Shown here one piece after another: positions 18,056 through 27,150 of a stretch of DNA of 64,000 nucleotides. This stretch comes from Alicyclobacillus sp. (lineage in GTDB: Bacteria > Bacillota > Bacilli > Alicyclobacillales > Alicyclobacillaceae). The notes beneath the pieces were generated by a model. That model was not told the DNA's origin. It ran no database searches and saw only the letters and a list, made by a program, of their open reading frames with translations. Numbering within the stretch: position 1 is the first letter of the stretch; each line of letters opens with the position of its first letter. The stretch is from positions 1 through 64,000 of the forward strand of contig JAIMBT010000010.1 of the NCBI GenBank assembly GCA_023511295.1. The letters are read 5' to 3'. The position numbers and the translations under genes are program-made.

Positions 18056-18316
18056 TTAGCGCGGTTCAACAATCAGCTTGATGGCCGTACGTTCTTCTCC
18101 ATCGATCACGATATCGGTGAATGCCGGTATACAGATTAAATCCACACCGCTCGGCGCAACGAACCCACGGGCAATCGCGACCGCTTTCACGGCCTGGTTC
18201 AAGGCCCCGGCTCCAATCGCTTGAATCTCAGCGGAACCGCGCTCACGAAGGACCCCGGCCAACGCGCCGGCGACGGAATTCGGATTGGACTTAGCGGATA
18301 CCTTCAAGACTTCCAC
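18056..18316 (-). CDS. spoVS: Stage V sporulation protein S
   Basis: 86-residue Alba-like protein, nearly invariant among spore formers (MEVLKVSAKSNPNSVAGAL; GAGALNQAVKAVAIARG). In B. subtilis it affects septation and coat assembly during sporulation. The GTG start at 18316 follows AGGAGGT at eight bases. A promoter matching the sigma-H consensus lies directly upstream. The neighbouring ymdB is upstream on the same strand, as in Bacillus. Confidence 0.97.
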   Translation of the reverse strand: MEVLKVSAKSNPNSVAGALAGVLRERGSAEIQAIGAGALNQAVKAVAIARGFVAPSGVDLICIPAFTDIVIDGEERTAIKLIVEPR

Positions 18317-18366
18317 AAAAGGAGACCTCCTTCGGCGGCCCGAGACTGGACTAGCACACTATACAC

Positions 18367-18395
18367 TTATTCGGCATCGACCTGATTATTCCTGT
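18367..18395 (-). promoter_or_regulatory. Sigma-H promoter of spoVS
   Basis: On the minus strand ACAGGAATA is followed by 11 bases and then GCCGAATAA. Every fixed position of the Bacillus sigma-H consensus RNAGGAWWW-N11/12-RNNGAATWW is met. It lies between the ymdB stop and the spoVS start. B. subtilis spoVS is also sigma-H dependent. Confidence 0.85.
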
Positions 18396-18417
18396 GCCAG
18401 AAGCTGTCGCAATCGAA

Positions 18418-19197
18418 TCAATCCTGTTCGTACCGGGCGATCCGCGAAACCGACAGCGCCCGGCCGGTTTCATCCGATAGGTCGAGCAGGACGGCGTGGA
18501 ACTGGCACGGGCCCGGAGCCACCGTGAAACGGGTCGGAAGTTGCGTGCGCATGCGCCGAAGAACGGCCTCGCGCTCCATCCCCAGCACGCCGTCGCGCGG
18601 GCCGACCATGCCGACATCCGTGATGTACCCTGTGCCCTTCGGCAGTACGCGCTCGTCCGCCGTCGGGACGTGCGTGTGCGTACCGAGGACCGCGGATACC
18701 CGCCCGTCCAGGTGCCAGCCCATGGCAATCTTCTCGGAAGTGACCTCTGCGTGGAAGTCGACGATGACGTGGCGGATGTCCCGATGGACACTCAGCAGGT
18801 CATCCACGGCCTGAAACGGACAGTCGAGTTGACTCAGAAACGTCCGACCCATCACGTTCACCACCATCACGGGGCGCTGTCCGACCTTGCAGACCGTCCA
18901 TCCCCGCCCGGGTGGACGACCTGGATAGTTCAGTGGCCGAACGATGCGCGTATCCTCCTCAATCACCTCCATCAGTTCGCGCTGGTCCCAGGCGTGATTC
19001 CCGAGGGTGATGATCTCCACCCCGCCTTCGTACAATCGCTCGGCGGCTCGTCGATTCAGTCCTCTCCCATGAACCGCGTTCTCTGCATTCGCAATCACCA
19101 AATCCGGTTGCAGTTCCGGCAGTATCTCGGCGAGGACGCGTTCGGTATACGCCTGGCCCTCCACGCCTACGATGTCTCCGATAAACAAGACCCTCAA
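18418..19197 (-). CDS. ymdB: YmdB-family metallophosphoesterase
   Basis: 259-residue calcineurin-like phosphodiesterase acting on 2',3'- and 3',5'-cyclic nucleotides; in B. subtilis it controls biofilm and motility genes. Metal-binding motifs are FIGDIVG, ANAENAVHG, LGNHAWD, VDFHAE and GTHTHVPTADE. The start is TTG at 19197 with GGGGTG upstream; no ATG fits the conserved MRVLFIGD opening. It is separated from rny by a terminator although the gene order rny-ymdB-spoVS is standard. Confidence 0.95.
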   Translation of the reverse strand: MRVLFIGDIVGVEGQAYTERVLAEILPELQPDLVIANAENAVHGRGLNRRAAERLYEGGVEIITLGNHAWDQRELMEVIEEDTRIVRPLNYPGRPPGRGWTVCKVGQRPVMVVNVMGRTFLSQLDCPFQAVDDLLSVHRDIRHVIVDFHAEVTSEKIAMGWHLDGRVSAVLGTHTHVPTADERVLPKGTGYITDVGMVGPRDGVLGMEREAVLRRMRTQLPTRFTVAPGPCQFHAVLLDLSDETGRALSVSRIARYEQD

Positions 19198-19252
19198 ACG
19201 CTGTCACCCCATTCATGCGGCCGCTCTGCGGGCAAACGGCGAGACGGCCCAC

Positions 19253-19284
19253 AAAAAATAGAGCAGCCTCTCGGCTACCCTATT
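19253..19284 (-). terminator. Intrinsic terminator of rny
   Basis: A 12-bp stem with two G-U pairs (arms 19257-19268 and 19273-19284), loop GAGA and a run of six U on the minus strand. The rny stop codon TAG (19280-19282) is part of the 5' arm, so terminating ribosomes cover the hairpin. Confidence 0.85.
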
Positions 19285-20824
19285 TTGCGTATTCAACGGC
19301 TCTAGTCTCGCGAATCACCGTGACCTTAATTTGGCCAGGATAGTCCAATTCGTTTTCAATCTTCTTCGAAATGCTCTTCGCGATTCGGACCGACTCCGCG
19401 TCGTCAATCACTTCCGGCCGTACCATGATGCGTACTTCCCGGCCCGCCTGAATCGCGTAACACTTCTCCACACCATCGAACGACTCCGCAATCGACTCGA
19501 GTTTCTCAAGGCGTTTCATGTAGATATCGAGTGTCTCCCGCCGTGCGCCCGGACGCGCCGCAGAGATGGCGTCGGCAGCAGCGACCAAAACCGAGATGGG
19601 GGAGGTAAACTCCACGTCACCGTGATGCGCGGCAATCGCGTTGATGACGACCGGGTGCTCCTTGTACCGTTTCGCTAAATCGACCCCAATCTCGACATGG
19701 GAGCCTTCAACCTCGTGTGTGACCGCCTTCCCAATGTCGTGCAGTAACCCGCCGCGTTTCGCCAGGTTAACGTCCAACCCGAGTTCGGCAGCCATGAGAC
19801 CCGCCAAGTGCGCGACTTCGACGGAGTGCTTCAAGACGTTCTGACCGTAGCTGGTTCGGAACTTGAGCCGCCCCAGAAGTTTGATGAAATCTGGGTGCAT
19901 GCCATGCACGCCGGTGTCAAACGTCGCTTGCTCGCCTTCCTCGCGAACCAGGTCGTCGATATCCCTGCGGGCCTTTTCCACCGTCTCTTCGATGCGAGCC
20001 GGATGGATACGTCCATCGGCCACCAGGCGTTCGAGTGCCACTCGCGCCACCTCACGCCGCACAGGGTCGAACCCCGAGAGAATCACGGCTTCCGGCGTAT
20101 CGTCGATGATGAGGTCAATGCCGGTCAGGGTCTCCAACGTGCGGATATTCCGACCCTCACGGCCAATGATACGCCCCTTCATCTCGTCATTCGGCAAGTT
20201 CACGACGGAGACCGTGATCTCCGAAGCATGGTCCGCCGCGCACCGTTGAATCGCCGTGGCCACGATATCTCGCGCCTTTTTCTCGGCGTCTGCCCGCGCC
20301 TGCTGTTCAATCTCCTTCATCAACAGCGCAGCTTCATGACGGCTCTCGCGCTCCACAGCCTCCAAGATCAACGCTCGGGCACTTTCCTGCGTCAACCCCG
20401 AGATGCGCTCGAGTTCTTCGACCTGTTGCGCATACAGGCGTTCAATCTCTGCCTCCCGCTCAGCCAGCGCCCGTTCTTTCTCCCGCAGTCCTTCGGAACG
20501 GCGGTCCAGCGCTTCCAACTTGCGGTCTAACGACTCTTCCTTCTGAAGCACACGCCGCTCCAACTTCTGCAGTTCGGCGCGACGCTCCCGTCCTTCCCGC
20601 TCTGCATCCAGACGGATGCGGTGTGCTTCGTCTTTCGCTTCTAAGAGCGCTTCCTTCTGTTTCGCTTCAATGTCGCGGTGAGCAGACTCAATAATTTCCA
20701 GCGCCTTCGCTTCTGCACTCCCGATCTTGGCTTCCGCAATCTTCTTGCGAACGAGGTACCCGACCCCGTAGCCAATCACGAGCGCCACGACGGCAATGCC
20801 AATCCAAGCCCATATGGACACCAT
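19280..20824 (-). CDS. rny: Ribonuclease Y
   Basis: Membrane-anchored endoribonuclease that starts mRNA decay. One N-terminal transmembrane helix ([20 protein letters not shown]) is followed by a long coiled coil rich in E/K/R (about residues 30-190), then a KH domain with [15 protein letters not shown], then an HD domain with [12 protein letters not shown]. The length of 514 residues is typical. The start is ATG at 20824 after AAGGAGG. It has its own promoter inside the end of recX. RicA, encoded about 12 kb away, is a known modulator of this enzyme. Confidence 0.97.
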   Translation of the reverse strand: MVSIWAWIGIAVVALVIGYGVGYLVRKKIAEAKIGSAEAKALEIIESAHRDIEAKQKEALLEAKDEAHRIRLDAEREGRERRAELQKLERRVLQKEESLDRKLEALDRRSEGLREKERALAEREAEIERLYAQQVEELERISGLTQESARALILEAVERESRHEAALLMKEIEQQARADAEKKARDIVATAIQRCAADHASEITVSVVNLPNDEMKGRIIGREGRNIRTLETLTGIDLIIDDTPEAVILSGFDPVRREVARVALERLVADGRIHPARIEETVEKARRDIDDLVREEGEQATFDTGVHGMHPDFIKLLGRLKFRTSYGQNVLKHSVEVAHLAGLMAAELGLDVNLAKRGGLLHDIGKAVTHEVEGSHVEIGVDLAKRYKEHPVVINAIAAHHGDVEFTSPISVLVAAADAISAARPGARRETLDIYMKRLEKLESIAESFDGVEKCYAIQAGREVRIMVRPEVIDDAESVRIAKSISKKIENELDYPGQIKVTVIRETRAVEYAK

Positions 20825-20911
20825 CAGGAGCCTCCTTGCCCCAGCCTGCTAAAAACAGCCGTATGGCGGTTCGCTGCCGAGCTAGAGGCCGTACAACATA
20901 CGCAACTTCAT

Positions 20912-20939
20912 TCTATAATTGGATGTTAATCGTTGTCAA
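20912..20939 (-). promoter_or_regulatory. Sigma-A promoter of rny
   Basis: TTGACA (complement of 20934-20939), 16-base spacer, TATAGA (complement of 20912-20917). The -35 box lies in the last codons of recX. The leader is about 80 bases long. Confidence 0.75.
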
Positions 20940-21603
20940 GGACATCCACGTGTGCTATACTCTCACTTTTTAGCCCCGACCGAGCGAGAACTTGCAGACA
21001 GAGAGCGCTTCCAAATCCCTTCCTGCGCAGGTGCATCAGCAGCTTCCGGGCAGCTAGGTCTGGCTCCAGACCGCGGTGGCTGCGGAGAAACTTCTCCGCA
21101 GCGTAGAGCGCCGCCGCCTGTTCGTCGTCTTCCGTCATCTCGCCCCGCACGGCAGACTGTACTTCTGAGGACGGCAACCCGCGCCGCGCAAGTTTCCAGG
21201 TCACTTCGCGGCGGCTCGCGGTCCGCTTGGCGGTGCGAAGATAGGCGCGCGCATACGCCACATCGTCCACCCAACCACGCTCGCGACAGGTCGCGACCAC
21301 GCCGTCTATCACGTCGGATGGCACCTGCTTGCGCGTCAGGTACCGGACCAACTCCCATTCCGTTCGCGGCCGCGGGCCGAGGTAACGCGCCGCTACAGTC
21401 GTCCAACGCTGCACAGCGGCGGCGCGTTCGAGGCGCGCAACGTCCGATTCAGTCAGCGCTAACCCGTCTTTCAGCCCATCCTCCACCCAGGTGGAGACGG
21501 GTATCAGGAGAGCGTCCCGCCCCATCAGCTCCACGCGCACCCAACCGGTGCCTTGTGGCGCCGGTCCATGACCGCGAATCGTCCAGCGCGCTTCATTCGT
21601 CAA
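20926..21603 (-). CDS. recX: Regulatory protein RecX
   Basis: Modulator of RecA filaments, 225 residues, made of tandem three-helix RecX repeats. Visible family features are [16 protein letters not shown], the [17 protein letters not shown] segment and [12 protein letters not shown]. The conserved N-terminal beta part begins near ARWTIRG, so the TTG at 21603 is the only suitable start. It overlaps the recA stop by 11 bases, indicating coupled translation. In B. subtilis recX is not next to recA, so this arrangement differs. Confidence 0.93.
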   Translation of the reverse strand: MTNEARWTIRGHGPAPQGTGWVRVELMGRDALLIPVSTWVEDGLKDGLALTESDVARLERAAAVQRWTTVAARYLGPRPRTEWELVRYLTRKQVPSDVIDGVVATCRERGWVDDVAYARAYLRTAKRTASRREVTWKLARRGLPSSEVQSAVRGEMTEDDEQAAALYAAEKFLRSHRGLEPDLAARKLLMHLRRKGFGSALCLQVLARSGLKSESIAHVDVLDND

Positions 21604-22651
21604 AGCTGAACACTTCTTCGTCGGCGTCTGCCCCTAGGTCCGACGCGACGTCCGCTTTGACGCTTCCAAGCTGATACGCTTCACGAATCTTGGCTTCAAT
21701 TTGGTCAGCAATCTCTGGGTGTTCCCTCAGGTACTGTTTCGCGTTCTCCCGGCCTTGACCCAGCCGTTCGTCGCCAAACGAGTACCAAGCGCCGCTTTTC
21801 TGGATGACATCGATCTCAGTCCCGATATCGATGATACTCCCCGCGCGGGAGATACCCTCCCCGAACATGATGTCGACCTCCGCTTGTTTGAACGGTGGCG
21901 CGACTTTGTTCTTCACGACTTTGATGCGGGTACGGTTCCCAACGATGTCGTTACCCTGTTTGAGGGCCTCAGCTCGGCGCACCTCCAGGCGCACAGTGGA
22001 ATAAAACTTCAGCGCCCGCCCGCCCGTCGTCGTTTCCGGGTTGCCAAACATCACGCCGACCTTTTCGCGGATTTGGTTGATGAAGATGGCAATGGTACGG
22101 GACTTACTGATGGCGCCCGCTAGTTTGCGCAGGGCCTGCGACATCAGCCGCGCTTGCAGACCCACGTGTGAATCGCCCATGTCCCCTTCCAACTCGCTTT
22201 TCGGAACGAGCGCTGCGACCGAGTCCACGACGATAATATCCACTGCGCCGCTGCGTACAAGCGCCTCCGCAATCTCCAGAGCCTGTTCGCCGGTATCTGG
22301 TTGCGAGATGAGCAGGTCGTCGATGTTTACCCCTAAACGACTCGCGTACACCGGGTCCAGCGCGTGCTCCGCGTCGATGAACGCAGCCTGCCCGCCGCGC
22401 TTCTGCACCTCCGCGACGCTGTGCAGGGCGACCGTTGTCTTACCCGATGATTCCGGGCCGTAGATCTCGATGATACGGCCCCGCGGGAGGCCCCCGACGC
22501 CAAGCGCGATATCTAAGGCCAGCGATCCCGTTGGAATCGTCTCGACATTCATCGTCGCAGAGGCCTCGCCCAACTTCATGATGGAACCCTTTCCAAACTG
22601 TTTCTCAATCTGCTTGAGCGCCATTTCCAGCGCGGCGCGCCGCTCGTTCAT
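21593..22651 (-). CDS. recA: Recombinase RecA
   Basis: Strand-exchange ATPase and co-protease for LexA, 352 residues. The Walker A motif is GPESSGKTT, Walker B ends [10 protein letters not shown], and the L2 region has [15 protein letters not shown]. The acidic C-terminal tail ends in [11 protein letters not shown]. The start ATG at 22651 has a modest AAGGCGGTG upstream. A LexA box and sigma-A promoter lie about 140-175 bases upstream. The DEAD-box gene upstream ends in a terminator, so recA is transcribed separately from cinA. Confidence 0.98.
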   Translation of the reverse strand: MNERRAALEMALKQIEKQFGKGSIMKLGEASATMNVETIPTGSLALDIALGVGGLPRGRIIEIYGPESSGKTTVALHSVAEVQKRGGQAAFIDAEHALDPVYASRLGVNIDDLLISQPDTGEQALEIAEALVRSGAVDIIVVDSVAALVPKSELEGDMGDSHVGLQARLMSQALRKLAGAISKSRTIAIFINQIREKVGVMFGNPETTTGGRALKFYSTVRLEVRRAEALKQGNDIVGNRTRIKVVKNKVAPPFKQAEVDIMFGEGISRAGSIIDIGTEIDVIQKSGAWYSFGDERLGQGRENAKQYLREHPEIADQIEAKIREAYQLGSVKADVASDLGADADEEVFSFDE

Positions 22652-22788
22652 TCCCGTACACCGCCTTCAGTTGGATGCGACTCTGTGAGCCGCCGCCGAG
22701 GCGGGACTACAGGGCCGCGAAGTCGCACAGTTACCTGTCCAAACCTCACGAAAAGATTCGGTTTGGGCCAGTCCGCTTCCTGCTCCCC

Positions 22789-22817
22789 ATTGTATCAGTT
22801 TGCTCACAAAACGCAAA
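22789..22817 (-). promoter_or_regulatory. Sigma-A promoter of recA
   Basis: TTTGCG (complement of 22812-22817), 17 bases, TACAAT (complement of 22789-22794). The weak -35 box overlaps the LexA site, which fits repression by LexA until DNA damage. Confidence 0.65.
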
Positions 22818-22827
22818 CATTTGTTCG
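22814..22827 (-). promoter_or_regulatory. LexA (DinR) SOS box of recA
   Basis: The minus strand reads CGAACAAATGTTTG, matching the Gram-positive SOS box CGAAC-N4-GTTCG at all but one outer position (GTTTG for GTTCG). It touches the -35 element of the recA promoter, so LexA binding would block RNA polymerase. Confidence 0.85.
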
Positions 22828-22899
22828 CTCTTTGCCATCCTGCTCCCTCATCCGTTCCATCGCCCGCATCCCCAGGACAAAACGTGGGCGACGGGAACG

Positions 22900-22929
22900 A
22901 CAAAACGGGAACCCGAAGGGGCTCCCGTT
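22900..22929 (-). terminator. Intrinsic terminator of the DEAD-box helicase gene
   Basis: The stem AACGGGA/TCCCGTT extends inward by CCC/GGG around a small loop (arms 22904-22913 and 22918-22929). On the minus strand it runs into TTTTGTCGTT. It lies 37 bases after the helicase stop. Confidence 0.75.
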
Positions 22930-22966
22930 GCTGCACGGTTGTCCGAACATTGCTTTCTTCAACTGG

Positions 22967-24547
22967 TCAGCGGACGCGTGAGCGAGGCTTTGCTGGCTCC
23001 ATGTTGACGCGCGCACCGTTGATTCGGCTCTTGCGCAGCGCTTCGTACACGAACGGAGCGGACTCCTCTTCAATCTCGACGAAGGTGAAACGGTCAAAAA
23101 TGTCGATCTTGCCGACCACCTGACCGGGCACGCCGGCCTCTTCTGAAATGGCGCGCACCAAGTCCGCCGGACCGATGTGCGCCGTCCGGCCGATGTTCAC
23201 GAAGAAGCGAACCATGCCGGGCGTGGCGCCGGTATCGCCGAAATCGTACTCGTCCTTCTGCTCTGCCTCCAACTCTCCCGCGGACGCCAGCTTCAAGGCA
23301 GCACACGCGATGTCGATGGGGTCGTAGTCGTCTACGATATTCCCAAGGATGGCGCGGTAGTGGCCCAAACCGCCACTTTGAATGGTCTCCACCAAGCGGT
23401 TCCGCCAGATCTCGGCCTGACGCTCGGCGACATCCTCCAAGCTCGGAACCTCGCGACCGACAATCTGCGTCTTCGTCTCGCGCTCAATCTGCTTCAGCAG
23501 TTTGAATTCCCGCGGTGTGACCAAGGTGATGGCCAGTCCCCGCTTGCCAGCGCGCCCCGTCCGGCCAATCCGGTGAACGTACGACTCTGGGTCCTGGGGA
23601 ATGTCGTAATTGACGACGTGCGTCACGTTCTCCACGTCCAACCCACGGGCGGCCACGTCCGTCGCGACGAGCAGCTCAATTTCGTTGTTGCGGAACTTGC
23701 GCATCACTCGGTCGCGCTGCGCTTGACTGAGGTCGCCGTGCAGACCGTCGACGAGGTACCCACGGGACAGCAACGCCTCCACCAACTCGTCGACACCGCG
23801 TTTCGTACGGCAGAAGATGATCCCCAGTTGAACCTCCTCGCTGTCAATCACGCGGCACAAGCTCTCCAGTTTATTGCGCTCGAGCACCTTGTAGAAAACC
23901 TGGTCCGTGAGCGGGACGGTGATCTCGCCGCGGTTGACCGTCACATGCTCCGGATTCCGCATGTAGCGAAGGGCCAGACGGCGGATTTCCGGCGTGAACG
24001 TCGCGGAGAACAACATCGTCTGCCGATCTGCAGGGGTTTCCTGCAGAATGGTTTCGATGTCTTCAATGAAACCCATATCGAGCATCTCGTCCGCTTCATC
24101 GAGGACGACCATTTTCAGATCATTGAACCGAAGGGTCCCTCGCCGGATATGGTCCAACACGCGTCCGGGCGTGCCGATGACGACGTGCACGCCTTGCTGC
24201 AACGCCCGAATCTGGTGCCCGATGGACTGGCCGCCGTAGATGGGCAGGGTGCGAACGCGCTTGAATTTCCCAATCTTGCGGAATTCGCCCGCCACCTGAA
24301 TGGCCAACTCGCGCGTCGGCGTCAGCACCAAGGCCTGCACGCGTGCTTCCGGTGCAACCATCTCGACGATGGGGATGCCAAAAGCGGCGGTCTTGCCAGT
24401 CCCTGTCTGCGCCTGACCAATCACATCCCGGCCGTCCAGAACCAGGGGAATACAGGCCGCCTGAATCGGGGAGGGCTCCTCGAACCCCATACCATCCACG
24501 GCCTGTTGCACTCTACGACTTAGCCCAAAGTCTTGAAATGAACTCAT
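22967..24547 (-). CDS. DEAD-box ATP-dependent RNA helicase with DbpA-like RNA-binding domain
   Basis: 526 residues. Helicase motifs run in order: Q motif PSPIQAACIP, AQTGTGKTA, PTRELAIQ, VLDEADEMLDMGF, SAT, IIFCRTKRGVDEL and HRIGRTGRAG. The C-terminal ~75 residues (RFFVNIGRTAHIGPADLVR through FTFVEIEEESAPFV) look like the DbpA/CsdA RNA-binding domain, so a role in ribosome assembly or cold-adapted RNA remodelling is likely. The ATG at 24547 follows AAAGGTTGAG. The gene sits between cinA and recA, which are neighbours in B. subtilis. Confidence 0.93.
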   Translation of the reverse strand: MSSFQDFGLSRRVQQAVDGMGFEEPSPIQAACIPLVLDGRDVIGQAQTGTGKTAAFGIPIVEMVAPEARVQALVLTPTRELAIQVAGEFRKIGKFKRVRTLPIYGGQSIGHQIRALQQGVHVVIGTPGRVLDHIRRGTLRFNDLKMVVLDEADEMLDMGFIEDIETILQETPADRQTMLFSATFTPEIRRLALRYMRNPEHVTVNRGEITVPLTDQVFYKVLERNKLESLCRVIDSEEVQLGIIFCRTKRGVDELVEALLSRGYLVDGLHGDLSQAQRDRVMRKFRNNEIELLVATDVAARGLDVENVTHVVNYDIPQDPESYVHRIGRTGRAGKRGLAITLVTPREFKLLKQIERETKTQIVGREVPSLEDVAERQAEIWRNRLVETIQSGGLGHYRAILGNIVDDYDPIDIACAALKLASAGELEAEQKDEYDFGDTGATPGMVRFFVNIGRTAHIGPADLVRAISEEAGVPGQVVGKIDIFDRFTFVEIEEESAPFVYEALRKSRINGARVNMEPAKPRSRVR

Positions 24548-24646
24548 GATCTCAACCTTTCTTGAAGAGGTTGCCGGAGGCAGTGCAAGACTGCGTGCCG
24601 CGGCACTCCGGCACGTTGAAAAACACGGCGACTCTATCCAATTGGT

Positions 24647-25906
24647 CTACGGAGACTGCGGCGACCGCTCCACGGCGCGCCACAAGCGCCACAGCAATTG
24701 TTTCGCTGCCCGCAGCCGAATCTGCTCACGCGACCCGCGCAGCTGTAGTCGAAATGCGCGGCGCTCGTCCGGGCCTGCAATGGCCACGTAAACCAGACCC
24801 ACCGGCTTGTCCGTCGTCCCACCGTCGGGACCTGCGATGCCCGTCGTCGCGATGCCAAACGTACTACCGCACAACTCGCGCACTCCGTGCGCCATTTCGA
24901 TGGCGGTGGCTTCCGACACCGCGCCGTGCGACTGCAACGTCTGCGCTGCAACCCCGAGGACGCGCTCCTTCACAGGGTTCGCGTAGGCAACGCAGCCGCC
25001 CAGAAAATACGCCGACGCTCCGGGAACAGAGGTAATCATAGACGATAACAAGCCTCCGGTGCAACTTTCTGCCGCCGCCAAGGTTTCGCCGCGAGCGGTC
25101 AGCGCTCGTCCCACCGCGACCGGCAGCGTGTCGCCGTCCACACCGTAAATGAACGGTGAAAAGCGGGATCTCAGCTCTGCCTCAATCGGCGCTATCTGTT
25201 GTCTCGCTGCGTCCACCGTGGCCGCGGCGGCCGTAATCCGCAACATCATCTCGCCTTCACTCGCAAGAGGGGCCACCGTGGGGTTGCTCCCCGATAACAG
25301 ATGGGGAATCTGCTCGTCGACCGACGATTCCCCAATCCCGCAAAAGTGCAGCGTCCGCGACACCAACACCTGCTCTCGTGGAAATAACGCCCGCAGCTTC
25401 GGCATCACGTGATGAACCAGCATGGGGTTCATCTCCAAGGGCGGACCCGGCAACAGAAAATAGTGTACCCCGTCCGCAGAGACGTACTGCCCGGGAGCCG
25501 TCCCGTTCGGGTTCGGCAGGTGGATTCCACCTTCAATCAACAGGGCCTGTTTGCGGTTCTCCTCCGGCATCGGCCGCCCGCGGCCTGCAAAATATGCCTC
25601 AATCTCGCGTTCAGCTGTTTCCGAGGCGATTAACCGACGGTCAAGGTGAGCGGCCATGGCTTCGCGCGTCAGGTCGTCGGCTGTCGGTCCGAGCCCGCCC
25701 GTCACAATCACGACGTTCGCGCGATGCGACGCTTCGCGCAACGCGTCCACAATCCGCTCCAAGTTATCCCCCACCGCCGTGTGGCGATACAGGAACATGC
25801 CCTGCTCGGCGAACGCGCGGGAGATTGCTTGCGCGTGCCCATTCAGGATTTGTCCCAGCAAGATCTCTGTCCCAACCGCGATGTGCTCTCCGCGGACGCT
25901 CTCCAA
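24647..25906 (-). CDS. cinA: CinA-family protein
   Basis: 419 residues. The N-terminal MoaB-like (COG1058) domain begins EHIAVGTEILLGQI and includes VVIVTGGLGPTADDLT. The C-terminal domain has AAESCTGGLLSSMIT, typical of nicotinamide-nucleotide (NMN) deamidase. Family members recycle NMN or hydrolyse ADP-ribose; in Bacillus the gene is competence-induced. The start is TTG at 25906 with GGAGG ten bases upstream. It follows pgsA, as in Bacillus. Confidence 0.93.
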   Translation of the reverse strand: MESVRGEHIAVGTEILLGQILNGHAQAISRAFAEQGMFLYRHTAVGDNLERIVDALREASHRANVVIVTGGLGPTADDLTREAMAAHLDRRLIASETAEREIEAYFAGRGRPMPEENRKQALLIEGGIHLPNPNGTAPGQYVSADGVHYFLLPGPPLEMNPMLVHHVMPKLRALFPREQVLVSRTLHFCGIGESSVDEQIPHLLSGSNPTVAPLASEGEMMLRITAAAATVDAARQQIAPIEAELRSRFSPFIYGVDGDTLPVAVGRALTARGETLAAAESCTGGLLSSMITSVPGASAYFLGGCVAYANPVKERVLGVAAQTLQSHGAVSEATAIEMAHGVRELCGSTFGIATTGIAGPDGGTTDKPVGLVYVAIAGPDERRAFRLQLRGSREQIRLRAAKQLLWRLWRAVERSPQSP

Positions 25907-26007
25907 AGGAGCCTGCCTCCTTCCGTGTCACAGGGAAGCCGCAGAGGCCAGATCCACTCCGAACCACCTGCGGCTGGTGCACGAACGGACTGCGTGTCCT
26001 CGCCCAT

Positions 26008-26592
26008 TCACTGCACTTGGATGACTTCCTTGTTTTTCACGAAATAATCAATGCCAGACCAAATGGTGATGACGACCATCAGGTACACCATCACTGTGTC
26101 GAAAGGGAACCCGACGATGGTGAACGGAAAGTTGTTCAGAATGAGCGCAACCATGGCGACGATTTGCGTCGCCGTTTTCCATTTCGCAATGCGGCTCGCC
26201 GCGATGACAATCCCTTCTGCTGCTGCCACCAAGCGCAGGCCGGTGACCGCAAACTCGCGACTGATGATGACAATGGCGACCCAAGCGGACAGCCGCTGCA
26301 TCTCAACGAGGCTGATGAGGGCAGCGGAGATCAACAGTTTATCAGCGATTGGGTCGAGAAATTTGCCGAGGTTCGTGATCATCTGCCGTTTGCGAGCGAT
26401 ATACCCGTCGAGTCCATCCGTACTCGCTGCGACGATGAACACAAATGCGGCAATCATTTCGCTGCCGGTTGTCGTCTGATGGTTGATGGTCACGGTCCAG
26501 AAGTGAAAGCGTACCAACAAGAGCAAGGTGACCACCGGAACCAAAAAAATTCTGGCTATCGTAATTCGGTTAGCCAGATTCAAGCGCAACAC
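26008..26592 (-). CDS. pgsA: CDP-diacylglycerol-glycerol-3-phosphate 3-phosphatidyltransferase
   Basis: Makes phosphatidylglycerol phosphate, the committed step to phosphatidylglycerol and cardiolipin. The CDP-alcohol phosphatidyltransferase motif D-x2-DG-x2-AR-x8-G-x3-D-x3-D is complete in DGLDGYIARKRQ and GKFLDPIADK. Several hydrophobic segments fit an integral membrane enzyme of 194 residues. It lies 27 bases after yajQ. Confidence 0.95.
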   Translation of the reverse strand: MLRLNLANRITIARIFLVPVVTLLLLVRFHFWTVTINHQTTTGSEMIAAFVFIVAASTDGLDGYIARKRQMITNLGKFLDPIADKLLISAALISLVEMQRLSAWVAIVIISREFAVTGLRLVAAAEGIVIAASRIAKWKTATQIVAMVALILNNFPFTIVGFPFDTVMVYLMVVITIWSGIDYFVKNKEVIQVQ

Positions 26593-26619
26593 GCCCCCAT
26601 CTTGTTGGTGCTCACCTCT

Positions 26620-27111
26620 TCATCGATAATTTGTAAACTGTAGGGGCACCTCCAAGTCTGCTTCCCGCAGTGTGGCAATCACCTGTTGCAAGTCGTCCCG
26701 ACTCTTCCCGGACACGCGAATCTGGTCCCCCTGAATGCTTGCCTGGACTTTGAGCTTCGTGTCCTTAATCAACTTGACAATCTTTTTGGCCATCTCGCCT
26801 TCGATTCCCTGCCGCAGCTGTACGACCTGCCGCACCGTTCCGCCGGCGGCTGGCTCAATCTTCCCGGGGTTCAACGCCTTCAGCGAAATTCCGCGTTTCA
26901 CGCACTTCGACTGCAGCACGTCGTACAGCGCGGCGAGCTTGAACTCGTCGTCAGAGAGCAGCGTCAGCGCCTTGCCGTCGAACGTAACGTGGCTCTTGCT
27001 GCCCTTGAAGTCAAAGCGGGTCTCCACCTCCTTCATCGTCTGTCCAACCGCGTTCGTTACTTCCTGCGTGTCAACCTCGGACACGATGTCAAACGATGCG
27101 TCCTTCGCCAC
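26620..27111 (-). CDS. yajQ: YajQ-family nucleotide-binding protein
   Basis: 163 residues, the standard length of the YajQ family, which has two ferredoxin-like domains; some members bind cyclic-di-GMP or nucleotides. The opening [13 protein letters not shown] and the segment [16 protein letters not shown] are characteristic. The GTG at 27111 is chosen because AGGAGAG lies six bases before it and it gives the family length. Its place between rodZ and pgsA is not the B. subtilis arrangement. Confidence 0.92.
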   Translation of the reverse strand: MAKDASFDIVSEVDTQEVTNAVGQTMKEVETRFDFKGSKSHVTFDGKALTLLSDDEFKLAALYDVLQSKCVKRGISLKALNPGKIEPAAGGTVRQVVQLRQGIEGEMAKKIVKLIKDTKLKVQASIQGDQIRVSGKSRDDLQQVIATLREADLEVPLQFTNYR

Positions 27112-27150
27112 AACGCTCTCTCCTTCCAGAACCCACTCGTGCACAGGCGC

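Larger units (their letters stand above)
22652..22966. other. recA leader and regulatory region
   Basis: No gene is visible. From right to left it holds the terminator of the DEAD-box gene, an SOS box, the recA promoter and an untranslated leader of about 130 bases. No known riboswitch pattern is recognised in the leader. Confidence 0.6.

Noticed and set aside
20825-20911. rny leader as a riboswitch or attenuator
   Set aside because: Only a 4-bp stem before a T-run could be drawn; no known class is matched.
24575-24640. GC-rich palindrome between cinA and the helicase as a terminator
   Set aside because: The stem is not followed by U residues in the direction of cinA transcription; the T-run precedes it.
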